Source of the DNA: Pseudomonas paraversuta
Lineage (GTDB): Bacteria > Pseudomonadota > Gammaproteobacteria > Pseudomonadales > Pseudomonadaceae
Direction: 5' to 3'
Assembly: GCF_904063065.1 (NCBI RefSeq)
Contig: NZ_CAJFCL010000006.1
Location: 62,001-126,000 of the forward strand
DNA length: 64,000 nt
The position numbers and the translations under genes were made by a program. A model generated the notes under the pieces. It was given only the letters and a program-made list of their open reading frames with translations, made no database searches and was not told the DNA's origin. Within the stretch, counting starts at the first letter, position 1, and the number at the start of each line of letters is the position of its first letter. Shown one piece after another: positions 19,341 through 28,534 of this stretch.

Positions 19341-20468
19341 TCAGCGGCGCTCGATTGGCACGAACTTGCGCTGTTCGACGCCGATGTACTCGGCACTCGG
19401 GCGGATGATGCGGTTGTTGGCGCGCTGTTCGAACACGTGCGCAGCCCAGCCGGTCAGGCGTGAGCAGACAAAGATCGGGGTGAACAGCTTGGTTGGAATG
19501 CCCATGAAGTGATACGCCGAGGCATGGTAGAAGTCGGCGTTGGGGAACAGCTTCTTTTGCTCCCACATGGTTTGGTCGATGGCTTCGGAAACCGGGAACA
19601 ACGTGGTGTCACCCACTTCGTCAGCGAGTTTTTTCGACCAGCCCTTGATCACTTCGTTACGCGGATCGCTGTCTTTATAGATCGCGTGGCCAAAGCCCAT
19701 GATCTTGTCTTTGCGCGCCAGCATCTCGAGGGTGCCCTTGACCGCCTCTTCTGCCGAGCCGAAACGCTCGATCATTTCCATTGCCGCTTCGTTGGCGCCA
19801 CCGTGCAGTGGCCCGCGCAACGTGCCGATGGCGGCCGTGACGCACGAGTACAGGTCGGACAGGGTCGAAGCACAGACCCGGGCGGTGAATGTCGAGGCGT
19901 TGAATTCGTGCTCGGCATACAGAATCAGCGACACGTTCATCACTTTGACGTGCAGTTCGCTCGGCTTCTTGTCGTGCAGCAGGTGCAGGAAGTGCCCGCC
20001 AATGGACTCTTCATCGGTCACGCAATTGATGCGCAGACCGTCATGGCTGAAGCGATACCAGTAGCACATGATTGCCGGGAAAGCGGCCAGCAGGCGATCG
20101 GTTACATCGCGCTCACGGGCAAAATCCAGCTCGGGCTCAAGGTTGCCCAGGAACGAGCAGCCGGTACGCATCACATCCATCGGATGGGCGTCGGCGGGGA
20201 TGCGCTCCAGCACTTCCTTGAGGGCCTGCGGCAAATCACGCAGGGTTTTGAGTTTGGCCATATAGGCCGCCAGCTCGGTTTTGTTCGGCAGTTCACCGTA
20301 CAGCAGCAGATAGGCTACTTCTTCAAAGCGGGCTTCGGCGGCCAGCTCACGGACGTCATAACCACGATAAGTGAGACCTGCGCCTTCCTGGCCAACGGTC
20401 GACAAGGCTGTTTGCCCGGCCACCTGGCCGCGTAATCCGGCGCCACTCAATACTTTTGCTTCGGCCAT
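19341..20468 (-). CDS. prpC: 2-methylcitrate synthase
   Basis: Condenses propionyl-CoA with oxaloacetate to 2-methylcitrate. 375 residues from ATG 20468 (MAEAKVLSGAGLRGQVAGQT). Citrate-synthase hallmarks: GLTYRGYDVRELA near the start, LYAEHEFNASTFTARV with the substrate-binding His, GPLHGGANEAAMEMIERFG and MGFGHAIYKDSDPRN with catalytic His, and a C-terminal catalytic Asp region. The shorter form and the prpB/acnD neighbours indicate the methylcitrate rather than the TCA enzyme. Confidence 0.95.
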   Translation of the reverse strand: MAEAKVLSGAGLRGQVAGQTALSTVGQEGAGLTYRGYDVRELAAEARFEEVAYLLLYGELPNKTELAAYMAKLKTLRDLPQALKEVLERIPADAHPMDVMRTGCSFLGNLEPELDFARERDVTDRLLAAFPAIMCYWYRFSHDGLRINCVTDEESIGGHFLHLLHDKKPSELHVKVMNVSLILYAEHEFNASTFTARVCASTLSDLYSCVTAAIGTLRGPLHGGANEAAMEMIERFGSAEEAVKGTLEMLARKDKIMGFGHAIYKDSDPRNEVIKGWSKKLADEVGDTTLFPVSEAIDQTMWEQKKLFPNADFYHASAYHFMGIPTKLFTPIFVCSRLTGWAAHVFEQRANNRIIRPSAEYIGVEQRKFVPIERR

Positions 20469-20526
20469 TGCGCTCTCCAATCTTGAATTTGTTAGGGATT
20501 CGGCAACTACAGGGTTCTATACCTAT

Positions 20527-20556
20527 CCCTGCAGGAGCAAGCTCGCTCCTGCAGGA
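20527..20556. repeat. Short REP-derived hairpin between prpB and prpC
   Basis: The inverted repeat CCTGCAGGAGC...GCTCCTGCAGG has almost no loop. It lies in the 101-base prpB-prpC gap, the second such element inside this operon. Confidence 0.75.
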
Positions 20557-20569
20557 TCATGGAATTGTG

Positions 20570-21457
20570 TTACTTCTTGGCGGCAAACACGGCGTCGAGC
20601 TTTTGCTCGAAGCTGTGGTAGTTGATGGCGTCGTACAGTTCCATGCGGGTTTGCATGGTGTCGATCACGTTCTGCTGGGTGCCGTCACGGCGGATGGCGC
20701 CGTAGACGTTTTCAGCAGCCTTGTTCATCGCCCGGAAAGCCGAGAGCGGGTACAGCACCAGCGATACATCGGCACCGGCCAGTTGCTCGGTGGTGTACAG
20801 CGGTGTCGAGCCAAACTCGGTGATGTTGGCCAGAATCGGCGCCTTCACCCGATTGGCGAACAGTTTGTACATCTCGAGTTCGGTAATGGCTTCCGGGAAG
20901 ACCATGTCGGCACCGGCTTCAACACAGGCTGCTGCACGTTCCAGCGCCGACTCCAGGCCCTCGACCGCCAGCGCATCGGTGCGCGCCATGATCACGAAGC
21001 TGTCATCGGTACGGGCGTCAACTGCTGCTTTGATGCGGTCGACCATCTCTTGCAGCGAGACGATTTCCTTGTTCGGGCGATGACCGCAACGCTTGGCACC
21101 GACCTGGTCTTCGATATGAATCGCCGCCGCGCCAAACTTGATCATCGACTTGACAGTGCGCGACACGTTGAAGAACGAGGAGCCAAAGCCGGTATCCACG
21201 TCCACCAGCAGCGGCAGGTCGCAGACGTCGGTAATGCGACGGACGTCGGTCAGCACATCGTCCAGGCCGGTAATGCCCAGGTCCGGCACCCCCAAAGATC
21301 CCGCTGCAACACCGCCACCCGACAGATAAATTGCCTTGAAGCCGGCACGCTTGGCCAGCAGTGCATGGTTGGCGTTGATTGCACCCACAACCTGCAGCGG
21401 ATGTTCACTGGCGACTGCGTCACGGAAACGCTGGCCTGGACTGTTTTTATTGCTCAT
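20570..21457 (-). CDS. prpB: Methylisocitrate lyase
   Basis: Cleaves 2-methylisocitrate to pyruvate and succinate, the last step of the cycle. 295 residues, ICL/PEPM superfamily TIM barrel. The active-site motif [12 protein letters not shown] has the catalytic Cys at residue 124; LVDVDTGFG carries metal-binding Asp residues and [14 protein letters not shown] the Glu/Asp pair. The start at 21457 overlaps the prpR stop by 4 bases, so the regulator and enzyme genes are cotranscribed. Confidence 0.96.
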   Translation of the reverse strand: MSNKNSPGQRFRDAVASEHPLQVVGAINANHALLAKRAGFKAIYLSGGGVAAGSLGVPDLGITGLDDVLTDVRRITDVCDLPLLVDVDTGFGSSFFNVSRTVKSMIKFGAAAIHIEDQVGAKRCGHRPNKEIVSLQEMVDRIKAAVDARTDDSFVIMARTDALAVEGLESALERAAACVEAGADMVFPEAITELEMYKLFANRVKAPILANITEFGSTPLYTTEQLAGADVSLVLYPLSAFRAMNKAAENVYGAIRRDGTQQNVIDTMQTRMELYDAINYHSFEQKLDAVFAAKK

Positions 21458-22176
21458 GACTCACCTCGTGGAGTGGCTGTCTGCTGGGCGCTGTCTTGGT
21501 AGTGACGCGCAATATTGCGTTTCGACGCGCCGATATGGCGGCGCATCAATAACTCGGCCAGTTCGCCGTCGCGATCGGCAATGGCATCAAGAATCCGGTG
21601 GTGCTCGGCGAATGCCTGGTGCGGGCGATTGGGGGTGGTGGAAAACTGGATGCGGTACATGCGCACCAGCTGGTACAGCTCGCCGCACAGCATCTGGGTC
21701 AGGGTGCGATTACCGCTGCCTTGAATGATCTTGTAATGAAAATCGAAGTCGCCTTCCTGCTGGTAGTAACCGACACCCGCCTGGAACGCCTCATCGCGCT
21801 CATGGGTTTCGAGCACCCGACGCAACTCGGTGATGTCTTCATCACTCATGCGCTCGGCGGCCAGGCGGCAGGCCATACCTTCGAGGGACTCGCGAATTTC
21901 GTAGAGTTCGATCAGTTCGGCGTGGTTCAGCGACACCACCCGGGCCCCGACATGGGGGATGCGCACCAGCAGGCGCTGACCTTCGAGACGGTGAATGGCT
22001 TCACGCAATGGCCCACGGCTGATGCCGTAGGTGCGGGCCAGTTCGGGCTCGGAGATCTTGCTGCCGGGGGCGATTTCACCTTTGACAATAGCCGCCTGAA
22101 TACGCCGAAACACGTTCTCCGACAGGGTTTCAGAATCGTCCTGGGCGATAGCGGCGGGCTCTAGTGCTTGCAGCAT
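21454..22176 (-). CDS. GntR-family regulator of the methylcitrate operon
   Basis: A 240-residue FadR-subfamily (FCD) regulator. The N-terminal winged helix (about 20-85) contains [20 protein letters not shown]; the C-terminal FCD ligand domain (about 95-220) has [18 protein letters not shown] and conserved metal-binding His/Asp ([21 protein letters not shown]). The start is ATG 22176. It is the first gene of the prp operon, and palindromes of the FCD type (TTGT.GACAA) lie upstream and over its own start. It probably represses the operon until a methylcitrate-pathway intermediate accumulates (inference). Distinct from the sigma-54 PrpR of enterics. Confidence 0.9.
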   Translation of the reverse strand: MLQALEPAAIAQDDSETLSENVFRRIQAAIVKGEIAPGSKISEPELARTYGISRGPLREAIHRLEGQRLLVRIPHVGARVVSLNHAELIELYEIRESLEGMACRLAAERMSDEDITELRRVLETHERDEAFQAGVGYYQQEGDFDFHYKIIQGSGNRTLTQMLCGELYQLVRMYRIQFSTTPNRPHQAFAEHHRILDAIADRDGELAELLMRRHIGASKRNIARHYQDSAQQTATPRGES

Positions 22177-22186
22177 ATTGTCGACA
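22177..22186 (-). promoter_or_regulatory. Candidate GntR operator overlapping the regulator start
   Basis: TATTGTCGACA (22176-22186) repeats 11 bases of the perfect upstream palindrome and lies across and just upstream of the regulator's start codon, suggesting autorepression. Confidence 0.55.
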
Positions 22187-22248
22187 CCTTTCAAATCAAT
22201 GACGCCAAAACTAGCGATTCAACGCCAAATAGTCAAAGTATAAATAGG

Positions 22249-22262
22249 TATTGTCGACAATA
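22249..22262. promoter_or_regulatory. Palindromic GntR (FadR-type) operator of the prp operon
   Basis: TATTGTCGACAATA is a perfect 14-base palindrome about 73 bases upstream of the regulator start, with the TTGT-N2-ACAA layout usual for FCD-type GntR proteins. It lies in an AT-richer stretch that should contain the operon promoter. Confidence 0.75.
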
Positions 22263-22443
22263 TCCCGATACGACCTTAGTTTAATCGACAGCCAGTTCCC
22301 CCCCATAAAAGCGCCGCAACGCTGGCGCCATAAAACCTTCATGTTAGAATGCCGGCCGCATCCGCCCTGCCCCGTCCACGGGCAGCCGCACGAGGAAACT
22401 TGCTCTGTACTGCCAGTGCCTTGAACTGAAGATTGCAAGAGAC

Positions 22444-22992
22444 GTGCCCCGATTTATGAAATTTTTCCCCCTCTACACCCTTCTTTGTCTGCTGTGCGTA
22501 CCGGGCTTGAGCCTTGGTGCCGAGAAAACCGTGTACGGCCTCAATGAATATGCCGAACTGGCCGGCATCGATCTGCAAGTGGCCGCCAAACTCGATACCG
22601 GAGCCAAAACCGCATCCCTCAGCGCACGCGACATAAAGCGTTTCAAACGCGATGGAGAGAGCTGGGTCCGCTTTTATCTGGCCATCGATGACGCCCACTC
22701 GCACCCCATCGAACGCCCGCTGGCCCGGGTCAGCAAGATCAAACGCCGCTCGGGTGACTATGATCCCCAGTCCGACAAGAACTACACCTCGCGCCCGGTC
22801 ATTGCCCTGGAAATCTGCATGGGCAAAGCTTTACGCACAATCGAAGTGAACTTGACTGATAGAAGTGCGTTCCAATACCCGCTGCTGATCGGCTCCGAAG
22901 CACTCAAGCGCTTTGATGCGCTGGTCGACCCAAGTCTTAAATACGCTGCTGGCAAACCTGCCTGCGTCGCTAACGCTCAAACCGCAGAGTAA
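22444..22992 (+). CDS. Exported retropepsin-like protease (Zn_protease/RimB-related family)
   Basis: A 182-residue protein. The hydrophobic leader MKFFPLYTLLCLLCVPGLSLG ends in an Ala-Glu cleavage region, so the mature part (from about residue 26) should be periplasmic. The motif KLDTGAKTASLSA (D51-T-G-A) is the aspartic-protease signature of the family long labelled ATP-dependent zinc protease. RimB, a relative, is regarded as retropepsin-like. The start is either GTG 22444 or ATG 22456; the signal peptide fits the latter. First of three tightly linked genes (gaps of 5 and -1 bases). It probably trims or processes a periplasmic peptide or envelope component made or carried by the partners (inference). 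Confidence 0.78.
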   Translation: MPRFMKFFPLYTLLCLLCVPGLSLGAEKTVYGLNEYAELAGIDLQVAAKLDTGAKTASLSARDIKRFKRDGESWVRFYLAIDDAHSHPIERPLARVSKIKRRSGDYDPQSDKNYTSRPVIALEICMGKALRTIEVNLTDRSAFQYPLLIGSEALKRFDALVDPSLKYAAGKPACVANAQTAE

Positions 22993-22997
22993 TTGAA

Positions 22998-24530
22998 ATG
23001 CGCGCGCTTACCCTTCACCTGAAAATCCTGATCACCGTCCTCGTGGTGCTGGGCATTTCGATTACTGCCTATCAGATTTTTGCTCTCGGCATTCCTGTGA
23101 CCGAAGACGCGACCGACGACCTGTGGAACATCGATGCCAAAGTCGAGTTCGTCGCCAGCTCTAAAGACCCGGTCAAGATCCAGATGTTCGTACCGCCGCT
23201 CAACCGCGACTACGTCAGCCTGAACGAGAGCTTTATCTCCAATAACTACGGTGTCAGCGTCAACCGGGTGGATGGCAACCGCAAGGTCACCTGGTCCGCA
23301 CGCCGGGTCAGCGGCAAGCAGACCCTTTATTACCGCCTGGTGCTGACCAAGCGCTATTCGGGTGACAAGACCAAGCTCAAAGGCCCGGTCTTCCGTGACA
23401 GCATTGCCGTTGAAGGCCCGGAAAAAATTGCCGCCGAAGCACTGCTGGCGCCCATTCGCCAGCACTCTGCCGACGTCGAAACCTTTATCAGCGAAACCAT
23501 CAAACGGGTGAACAACCCTAACGATGACAACGTGAAACTGCTGCTGGCGGGTGACCCCTCCACCCCGCACAAAGCCCAGGTCATCGAGCTGCTGTTGTCG
23601 ATTGCCCACGTGCCGATGGAAAAAGTCCACACCATCCGCCTGGTGGCCGATCAACCACAGAACCCTGAACTGTGGCTGCGCAGCTTCAACGGTAACGACT
23701 GGCTGTATTTCAACCCGGAAACCGGTGAGCAGGGCCTGCCCTCCGATCGCCTGCTGTGGTGGATCGGCGACGAGCCAATGGTCACCGTCGATGGCGGCAA
23801 GAAGCCCAACGTGACCTTCAGCCTGAACAACAGCGAAATGAACGCCATTCGCCTGGCCAAGCTGACGGACGAGAACACCGACGCCAACTTCCTTGAGTAC
23901 TCGCTGTACGGCTTGCCACTGCAAACCCAGCAAACCTTCATGATCATGGTGATGATCCCGATTGGCGTGCTGGTGATTCTGGTACTGCGCAACCTGATCG
24001 GCCTGCAAACCCTGGGTACCTTCACCCCGGTACTGATAGCCCTGGCGTTCCGCGAAACCCAGCTGGAGTTCGGCATCATCCTGTTTACGGTGATAACGGC
24101 ACTCGGATTAATGTTGCGCTCCTATCTGGAGCACCTGAAGCTGCAAATGCTGCCGCGACTGTCCGTGGTACTGACCTTCGTGGTGATACTGATCGCTGCC
24201 ATCAGTCTGTTCAGTCACAAACTGGGCCTGGAACGCGGACTGTCGGTGGCACTGTTCCCGATGGTGATTCTGACCATGACCATCGAGCGCCTGTCGATTA
24301 CCTGGGAAGAACGTGGCGGCGGCCATGCGATGAAAGTCGCAGTCGGAACCCTGTTTGCCGCTACGCTGGCGTACCTGATCATGAGCATTCCGGAGCTGGT
24401 GTACTTCATCTTCACCTTCCCGGCAGTGCTGCTGATTCTGGTGGGCTTCATGCTGGCCATGGGTCGCTATCGCGGCTACCGCCTGACCGAACTGGTGCGT
24501 TTCAAGGCCTTCCTGAAGGCTGACTCCTGA
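22998..24530 (+). CDS. Inactive transglutaminase fused to a 7TM domain
   Basis: A 510-residue inner-membrane protein. One N-terminal TM helix (about 7-30) is followed by a periplasmic domain (about 35-310) of transglutaminase-like fold, then about seven TM helices (about 315-490) and a short basic tail. I see no cysteine anywhere in the protein, so the transglutaminase triad cannot work; this fits the family name Transglut_i_TM/7TM_transglut (from memory). It may bind a peptide in the periplasm and pass the signal or substrate through the membrane to the ATP-grasp partner (inference). It overlaps the next gene by one base (TGATG). Confidence 0.8.
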   Translation: MRALTLHLKILITVLVVLGISITAYQIFALGIPVTEDATDDLWNIDAKVEFVASSKDPVKIQMFVPPLNRDYVSLNESFISNNYGVSVNRVDGNRKVTWSARRVSGKQTLYYRLVLTKRYSGDKTKLKGPVFRDSIAVEGPEKIAAEALLAPIRQHSADVETFISETIKRVNNPNDDNVKLLLAGDPSTPHKAQVIELLLSIAHVPMEKVHTIRLVADQPQNPELWLRSFNGNDWLYFNPETGEQGLPSDRLLWWIGDEPMVTVDGGKKPNVTFSLNNSEMNAIRLAKLTDENTDANFLEYSLYGLPLQTQQTFMIMVMIPIGVLVILVLRNLIGLQTLGTFTPVLIALAFRETQLEFGIILFTVITALGLMLRSYLEHLKLQMLPRLSVVLTFVVILIAAISLFSHKLGLERGLSVALFPMVILTMTIERLSITWEERGGGHAMKVAVGTLFAATLAYLIMSIPELVYFIFTFPAVLLILVGFMLAMGRYRGYRLTELVRFKAFLKADS

Positions 24531-25513
24531 TGTTTGGCTTCTGGAAAACCTGGAAGGCCCTGGAAGCCCGAGGCATCATGGGCATCAATCGGCGCAACGC
24601 GGACTATGTACTCAAGTACAACAAGCGCAGCCTGTATCCGATTGTGGATGACAAGATCATCACCAAGGAACGCGCCATTGCAGCCGGCATTCACGTACCG
24701 GAAATGTATGGCGTGATTTCCACCGAAAAAGAAATCGAAAAACTCGACGAGATCATCGGTGGCCGTAACGACTTTGTGATCAAGCCCGCCCAGGGTGCGG
24801 GCGGCGACGGCATTCTGGTGATAGCCGACCGTTTCGAAGACCGTTTTCGCACGGTCTCGGGCAAGATCATCAGCCACGAAGAAATCGAGCATCAGGTTTC
24901 GAGCATTCTGACCGGCCTTTACTCGCTGGGCGGCCACCGCGACCGGGCACTGATCGAGTACCGGGTGATCCCGGACCAGATATTCAAAAGCATCAGCTAC
25001 GAAGGCGTGCCGGATATTCGCATCATTGTCTTGATGGGCTACCCGGTGATGGCCATGTTGCGCCTGCCAACCCGACAATCGGGGGGCAAGGCCAACCTGC
25101 ACCAGGGCGCGATCGGGGTCGGTGTCGATCTGGCGACCGGCCTGACCCTGCGGGGCACCTGGCTGAACAACATCATCAGCAAACACCCCGACACCACCAA
25201 TGCGGTGGACGGCGTGCAACTGCCCAACTGGGACGGCTTCATGAAGCTGGCTGCCGGCTGCTATGAGTTGTGCGGGCTGGGCTATATCGGGGTCGACATG
25301 GTGCTCGACCAGGAAAAAGGCCCGCTGATTCTGGAGCTCAATGCCCGCCCGGGCCTGAATATCCAGATTGCCAACGACTGTGGCCTGACGCTGCGTACCC
25401 ACGCAGTAGAAGCACACCTCGAAGAGCTGGCCGCCAAAGGCATCAAGGAAACCCCGGAAGAGCGCATGCGCTTTGCCCAGGAATTGTTCGGGCATATTCA
25501 CTCCGCCGAATAA
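24530..25513 (+). CDS. ATP-grasp, alpha-L-glutamate-ligase-like protein
   Basis: A 327-residue cytoplasmic ATP-grasp enzyme. DFVIKPAQGAGGDGILVI (Lys85 and the glycine loop 89-94) binds ATP; GPLILELNARPGLNIQIAN near residues 264-282 supplies the Mg-binding Glu and Asn. The family (ATPgrasp_ST, also called alpha-L-glutamate ligase-like) is related to RimK, which adds glutamates to a protein tail. Together with the exported protease and 7TM protein it forms a conserved three-gene unit. The likely reaction is ATP-driven formation of an amide or peptide bond on an unknown acceptor. Confidence 0.82.
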   Translation: MFGFWKTWKALEARGIMGINRRNADYVLKYNKRSLYPIVDDKIITKERAIAAGIHVPEMYGVISTEKEIEKLDEIIGGRNDFVIKPAQGAGGDGILVIADRFEDRFRTVSGKIISHEEIEHQVSSILTGLYSLGGHRDRALIEYRVIPDQIFKSISYEGVPDIRIIVLMGYPVMAMLRLPTRQSGGKANLHQGAIGVGVDLATGLTLRGTWLNNIISKHPDTTNAVDGVQLPNWDGFMKLAAGCYELCGLGYIGVDMVLDQEKGPLILELNARPGLNIQIANDCGLTLRTHAVEAHLEELAAKGIKETPEERMRFAQELFGHIHSAE

Positions 25514-25546
25514 AGCCGCCCCCCCACAAGACGCTGACAAGCCCGG

Positions 25547-25627
25547 CCGGAGCCGGCTTGCCGGCGATGGCCTCAATGCGGCCCGACAGACAACCGCATT
25601 ACAGTCATCGCTGGCAAGCCGGCTCCC
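25547..25627. repeat. REP pair (REPIN) before pabB
   Basis: GGAGCCGGCTTGCCGGCGAT and ATCGCTGGCAAGCCGGCTCC are inverted and separated by about 35 bases. The roughly 205-base gap between the ATP-grasp gene and pabB is otherwise without a recognisable gene. Confidence 0.87.
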
Positions 25628-25718
25628 ACAGACTCTTGCCACCGCTCTCTCAAGGCTTGGTTGCTGCCCTGCACAGGATTACAATCGCCACCCCGCTCCG
25701 ATGGCTGATTGGCTTCGC

Positions 25719-27062
25719 ATGTTGACCTGCTCTGTACACCCCCTGCCCTACCACGCCAATCCCGCCGAGTATTTTGCGGCGATACGCCATGCGCCCGGTG
25801 CCGTACTGCTCGACAGCGGCCGCCCTGCAGCCGAGCGCGGCCGTTATGACCTGCTGAGCGCCTGGCCACTGCAAGAGCTGACTGTGGGGCCAAGCGAGTC
25901 GGGGCGCGAGTTTTTACAGCGCCTGCGGGAAAACCTGAACCAGCTCGGCAACGCCAGCCTTCCGGCCAACTATGAACTGCCGTTTGCCGGCGGCCTGATC
26001 GGCTACCTGAGCTACGACTTCAGCCGTCGGCTTGAGCAGCTCCCTGCCCGGTCACGGGATGACCTGCAATTGCCCGACGCGCAACTGGGCCTGTACGCCT
26101 GGGCATTGATCAGCGATCACCAGCAACTCACCAGCCAACTGGTGTTTCACCCGCGCCTGGCTGACGGCGAACGCGAACGCCTGATTGCGCTGTTCAGCCA
26201 GCCGGCGCCGGCGGCGAACCCGGGGTTCTCGCTCAAGCGGCCCATGCAGCCGGATATCAGCGCCAGCCAGTATGAGCAGGCACTGGAACAGATTCAGCGC
26301 TACATCCAGGCCGGCGACTGCTACCAGGTCAACTACACCCAGCGCTTCAGCGCCCCTTGCCAGGGCGATAGCTGGACCGCCTATTGCGCACTGCGGGCCG
26401 CCTGCCCGACACCCTTTTCAGGATTTATGCGCCTGACGGACAGCAACGCGATTTTGAGCCTGTCACCGGAGCGCTTTGTGCGGGTCAGCAACAATCAGGT
26501 GGAAACCCGCCCGATCAAAGGCACCCGCCCGCGGGGCAAAGACAGCAGCGAAGATGCGGCGAACGCCGCCGAACTGCTGGCCAGCCCCAAGGACCGCGCT
26601 GAAAACCTGATGATTGTCGATTTGCTGCGCAATGACCTGGGGCGTACCTGCCGTACTGGCTCGGTCAGCGTCCCGCAGCTGTTTAGCCTCGAAAGCTATC
26701 CCAATGTTCACCACCTGGTGAGCAGCGTGACCGGGCAACTGGCTGAAGGCAAAGACGCCCTCGACCTGATCGGCGACAGCTTCCCTGGCGGCTCGATTAC
26801 CGGTGCCCCGAAAATCCGCGCGATGCAAATCATTGATCAGCTGGAACCGACAAGACGCAGCATTTACTGCGGCTCGCTCATGTATCTGGACGTACGCGGC
26901 GAGATGGACAGTTCCATTGCGATTCGCAGCCTGCTGATCAAGGACGGGCAAGTGAGCTGCTGGGGCGGCGGCGGTATCGTCGCCGACTCGCACTGGCAGG
27001 ACGAATACCAGGAATCGATCACCAAGGTCAAAGTGCTGCTCGATACGCTGCAAACCCTGTAG
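25719..27062 (+). CDS. pabB: Aminodeoxychorismate synthase component I
   Basis: Makes 4-amino-4-deoxychorismate from chorismate and ammonia for folate synthesis. 447 residues from ATG 25719 (MLTCSVHPLPYHANPAEYFA). The frame is open back to 25473 but that part runs through the REP pair and is not coding. Chorismate-binding motifs: PIKGTRPRG with the Lys that defines the PabB subgroup, ENLMIVDLLRNDLGR, SSVTGQLAEG, FPGGSITGAPK and YCGSLMYLD. Its PabA and PabC partners are not in the window. Confidence 0.94.
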   Translation: MLTCSVHPLPYHANPAEYFAAIRHAPGAVLLDSGRPAAERGRYDLLSAWPLQELTVGPSESGREFLQRLRENLNQLGNASLPANYELPFAGGLIGYLSYDFSRRLEQLPARSRDDLQLPDAQLGLYAWALISDHQQLTSQLVFHPRLADGERERLIALFSQPAPAANPGFSLKRPMQPDISASQYEQALEQIQRYIQAGDCYQVNYTQRFSAPCQGDSWTAYCALRAACPTPFSGFMRLTDSNAILSLSPERFVRVSNNQVETRPIKGTRPRGKDSSEDAANAAELLASPKDRAENLMIVDLLRNDLGRTCRTGSVSVPQLFSLESYPNVHHLVSSVTGQLAEGKDALDLIGDSFPGGSITGAPKIRAMQIIDQLEPTRRSIYCGSLMYLDVRGEMDSSIAIRSLLIKDGQVSCWGGGGIVADSHWQDEYQESITKVKVLLDTLQTL

Positions 27063-27130
27063 CCCGCGGTTTTTGCTAACATCGCCGCACTAGAGAGCGC
27101 CAAGCGCCATTCACTGTAGGAAGCCGCCTG

Positions 27131-27865
27131 ATGAGCCATACGTTCAACGTCGCCGAACTCGCCGCGACATACGCCAGCAAGTCCCCCCAGGACATTCTCA
27201 AACTCGCCTTTGAACATTTTGGCGACGAGCTCTGGATTTCCTTCAGCGGCGCCGAAGATGTGGTGCTGGTGGACATGGCCTGGAAGCTGAACAAGAACGT
27301 CAAAGTCTTCAGCCTCGACACCGGCCGGCTGCACCCCGAGACCTACAGGTTTATCGAGCAGGTGCGCGAGCACTACCAGATCCAGATCGAGCTGATTTCG
27401 CCGGATCAAAGCAAACTTGAGCCGTTCGTTAAAGAAAAAGGCCTGTTCAGCTTCTATAAGGACGGCCACGGCGAGTGCTGTGGCGTGCGCAAAATCGAGC
27501 CGCTACGCCGCAAACTGTCGACCGTAAAGGCCTGGGCCACCGGCCAGCGTCGCGATCAGAGCCCGGGCACCCGCAGCCAGGTGGCAGCACTGGAAATTGA
27601 CGGTGCGTTCTCCACCCCCGAACGTGCGCTGTACAAATTCAACCCGCTGGCACAAATGACCAGCGAGGAAGTCTGGGGCTACATCCGCATGCTGGAGTTG
27701 CCGTACAACAGCCTCCACGAGCGCGGTTTTATCAGCATCGGCTGCGAACCCTGCACCCGCCCGGTGCTGCCAAATCAGCACGAGCGCGAAGGTCGCTGGT
27801 GGTGGGAAGAAGCCACGCAAAAAGAGTGCGGCCTGCATGCCGGCAACCTGATCGCCAAAAACTGA
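27131..27865 (+). CDS. cysH: Assimilatory adenylyl-sulfate (APS) reductase
   Basis: Reduces activated sulfate to sulfite using thioredoxin. 244 residues. Cys pairs C116-C117 (ECCGVRK) and C205/C208 (CEPCTRP) would hold a 4Fe-4S cluster, which marks the APS-using form rather than the cluster-free PAPS enzyme of E. coli. C-terminal ECGLH has the catalytic Cys233. P-loop-like FSGAEDVVL and [10 protein letters not shown] bind the nucleotide. It follows pabB by 68 bases but probably has its own promoter. Confidence 0.95.
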   Translation: MSHTFNVAELAATYASKSPQDILKLAFEHFGDELWISFSGAEDVVLVDMAWKLNKNVKVFSLDTGRLHPETYRFIEQVREHYQIQIELISPDQSKLEPFVKEKGLFSFYKDGHGECCGVRKIEPLRRKLSTVKAWATGQRRDQSPGTRSQVAALEIDGAFSTPERALYKFNPLAQMTSEEVWGYIRMLELPYNSLHERGFISIGCEPCTRPVLPNQHEREGRWWWEEATQKECGLHAGNLIAKN

Positions 27866-27878
27866 TCCCCCCCTCCCC

Positions 27879-27913
27879 TGTAGGCGCGAGCTCTTGAACA
27901 GCTCGCGCCTACA
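27879..27913. repeat. Perfect inverted repeat (REP-derived hairpin) after cysH
   Basis: TGTAGGCGCGAGC and GCTCGCGCCTACA are perfect 13-base arms around a 9-base loop. It probably doubles as a transcription stop for cysH. Confidence 0.75.
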
Positions 27914-27969
27914 AACAAGCTTGCTCCTGCATTCATTCTCAGTTGCGTTTACCCCGGACTTGCATTCAG

Positions 27970-27990
27970 AATTAGTAATAATTCTCAATA
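27970..27990 (+). promoter_or_regulatory. Candidate Fur box upstream of the ECF sigma gene
   Basis: Read on the minus strand it is TTGAGAATTATTACTAATT, close to the Fur consensus form ATGAGAATTATTATCATT. It sits 19 bases before the sigma-factor start, where an iron-starvation sigma gene is normally repressed. Confidence 0.7.
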
Positions 27991-28008
27991 ACGTCTGAGC
28001 CACGACCT

Positions 28009-28527
28009 ATGTCAACGGGTGAACCCGCGTTCCAGGCCGCGATTACCAATCTGTACAGCGAGCATCACGGCTGGCTGTTTGGCTGGCTGCGCAGAAAACT
28101 CGGCTGCGCCCAGAATGCCGCAGACCTGGCACAAGACACCTTTACCCGAATCCTCAACGCCCGCGAGTCGGTAGCCACTCTGCGTGAGCCCCGGGCGTTT
28201 TTGAGCACCACGGCACGACGCCTGATCATTGATCAGGTGCGCCGCAAACAAATCGAAAACGCCTATCTGCAAGAACTTGCGCTTACCGCACAAGCCCTTG
28301 AAGGCTTTCAATCCCCCGAGCAGATCCTCACCACACTGGAAGCTCTCGAACACATCGCGTTCATTCTGGAAGGCATGCAGGACAAGGTTCGCCAGGCCTT
28401 TGTCCTGTACTACCTCGATGGCCTGAAACAGAGCGAGATCGCCCGGCAACTGGCACTGTCTGATCGCACGGTGCGCAAGTACCTGATCCAGGCCTTGCTG
28501 CACTGCAGCCATAGCCTGGATACCTGA
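28009..28527 (+). CDS. ECF sigma factor, FecI/iron-starvation type
   Basis: A 172-residue ECF sigma factor. Region 2 (about 15-85) includes DLAQDTFTRILNAR and LREPRAFLSTTARRLIIDQV; region 4 (about 110-165) has the helix-turn-helix LKQSEIARQLALSDRTVRKY. It should direct RNA polymerase to the receptor gene two positions downstream when the cognate siderophore is bound. The FecR-like gene follows after a 7-base gap. The Fur-box-like site upstream explains iron control. Confidence 0.92.
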   Translation: MSTGEPAFQAAITNLYSEHHGWLFGWLRRKLGCAQNAADLAQDTFTRILNARESVATLREPRAFLSTTARRLIIDQVRRKQIENAYLQELALTAQALEGFQSPEQILTTLEALEHIAFILEGMQDKVRQAFVLYYLDGLKQSEIARQLALSDRTVRKYLIQALLHCSHSLDT

Positions 28528-28534
28528 TAAAGCC

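Noticed and set aside
22444..22992. Reading the first gene of the ATP-grasp operon as a metalloprotease because of the family name
   Set aside because: No HExxH or other zinc motif is visible; the DTGA motif supports a retropepsin-like fold instead.
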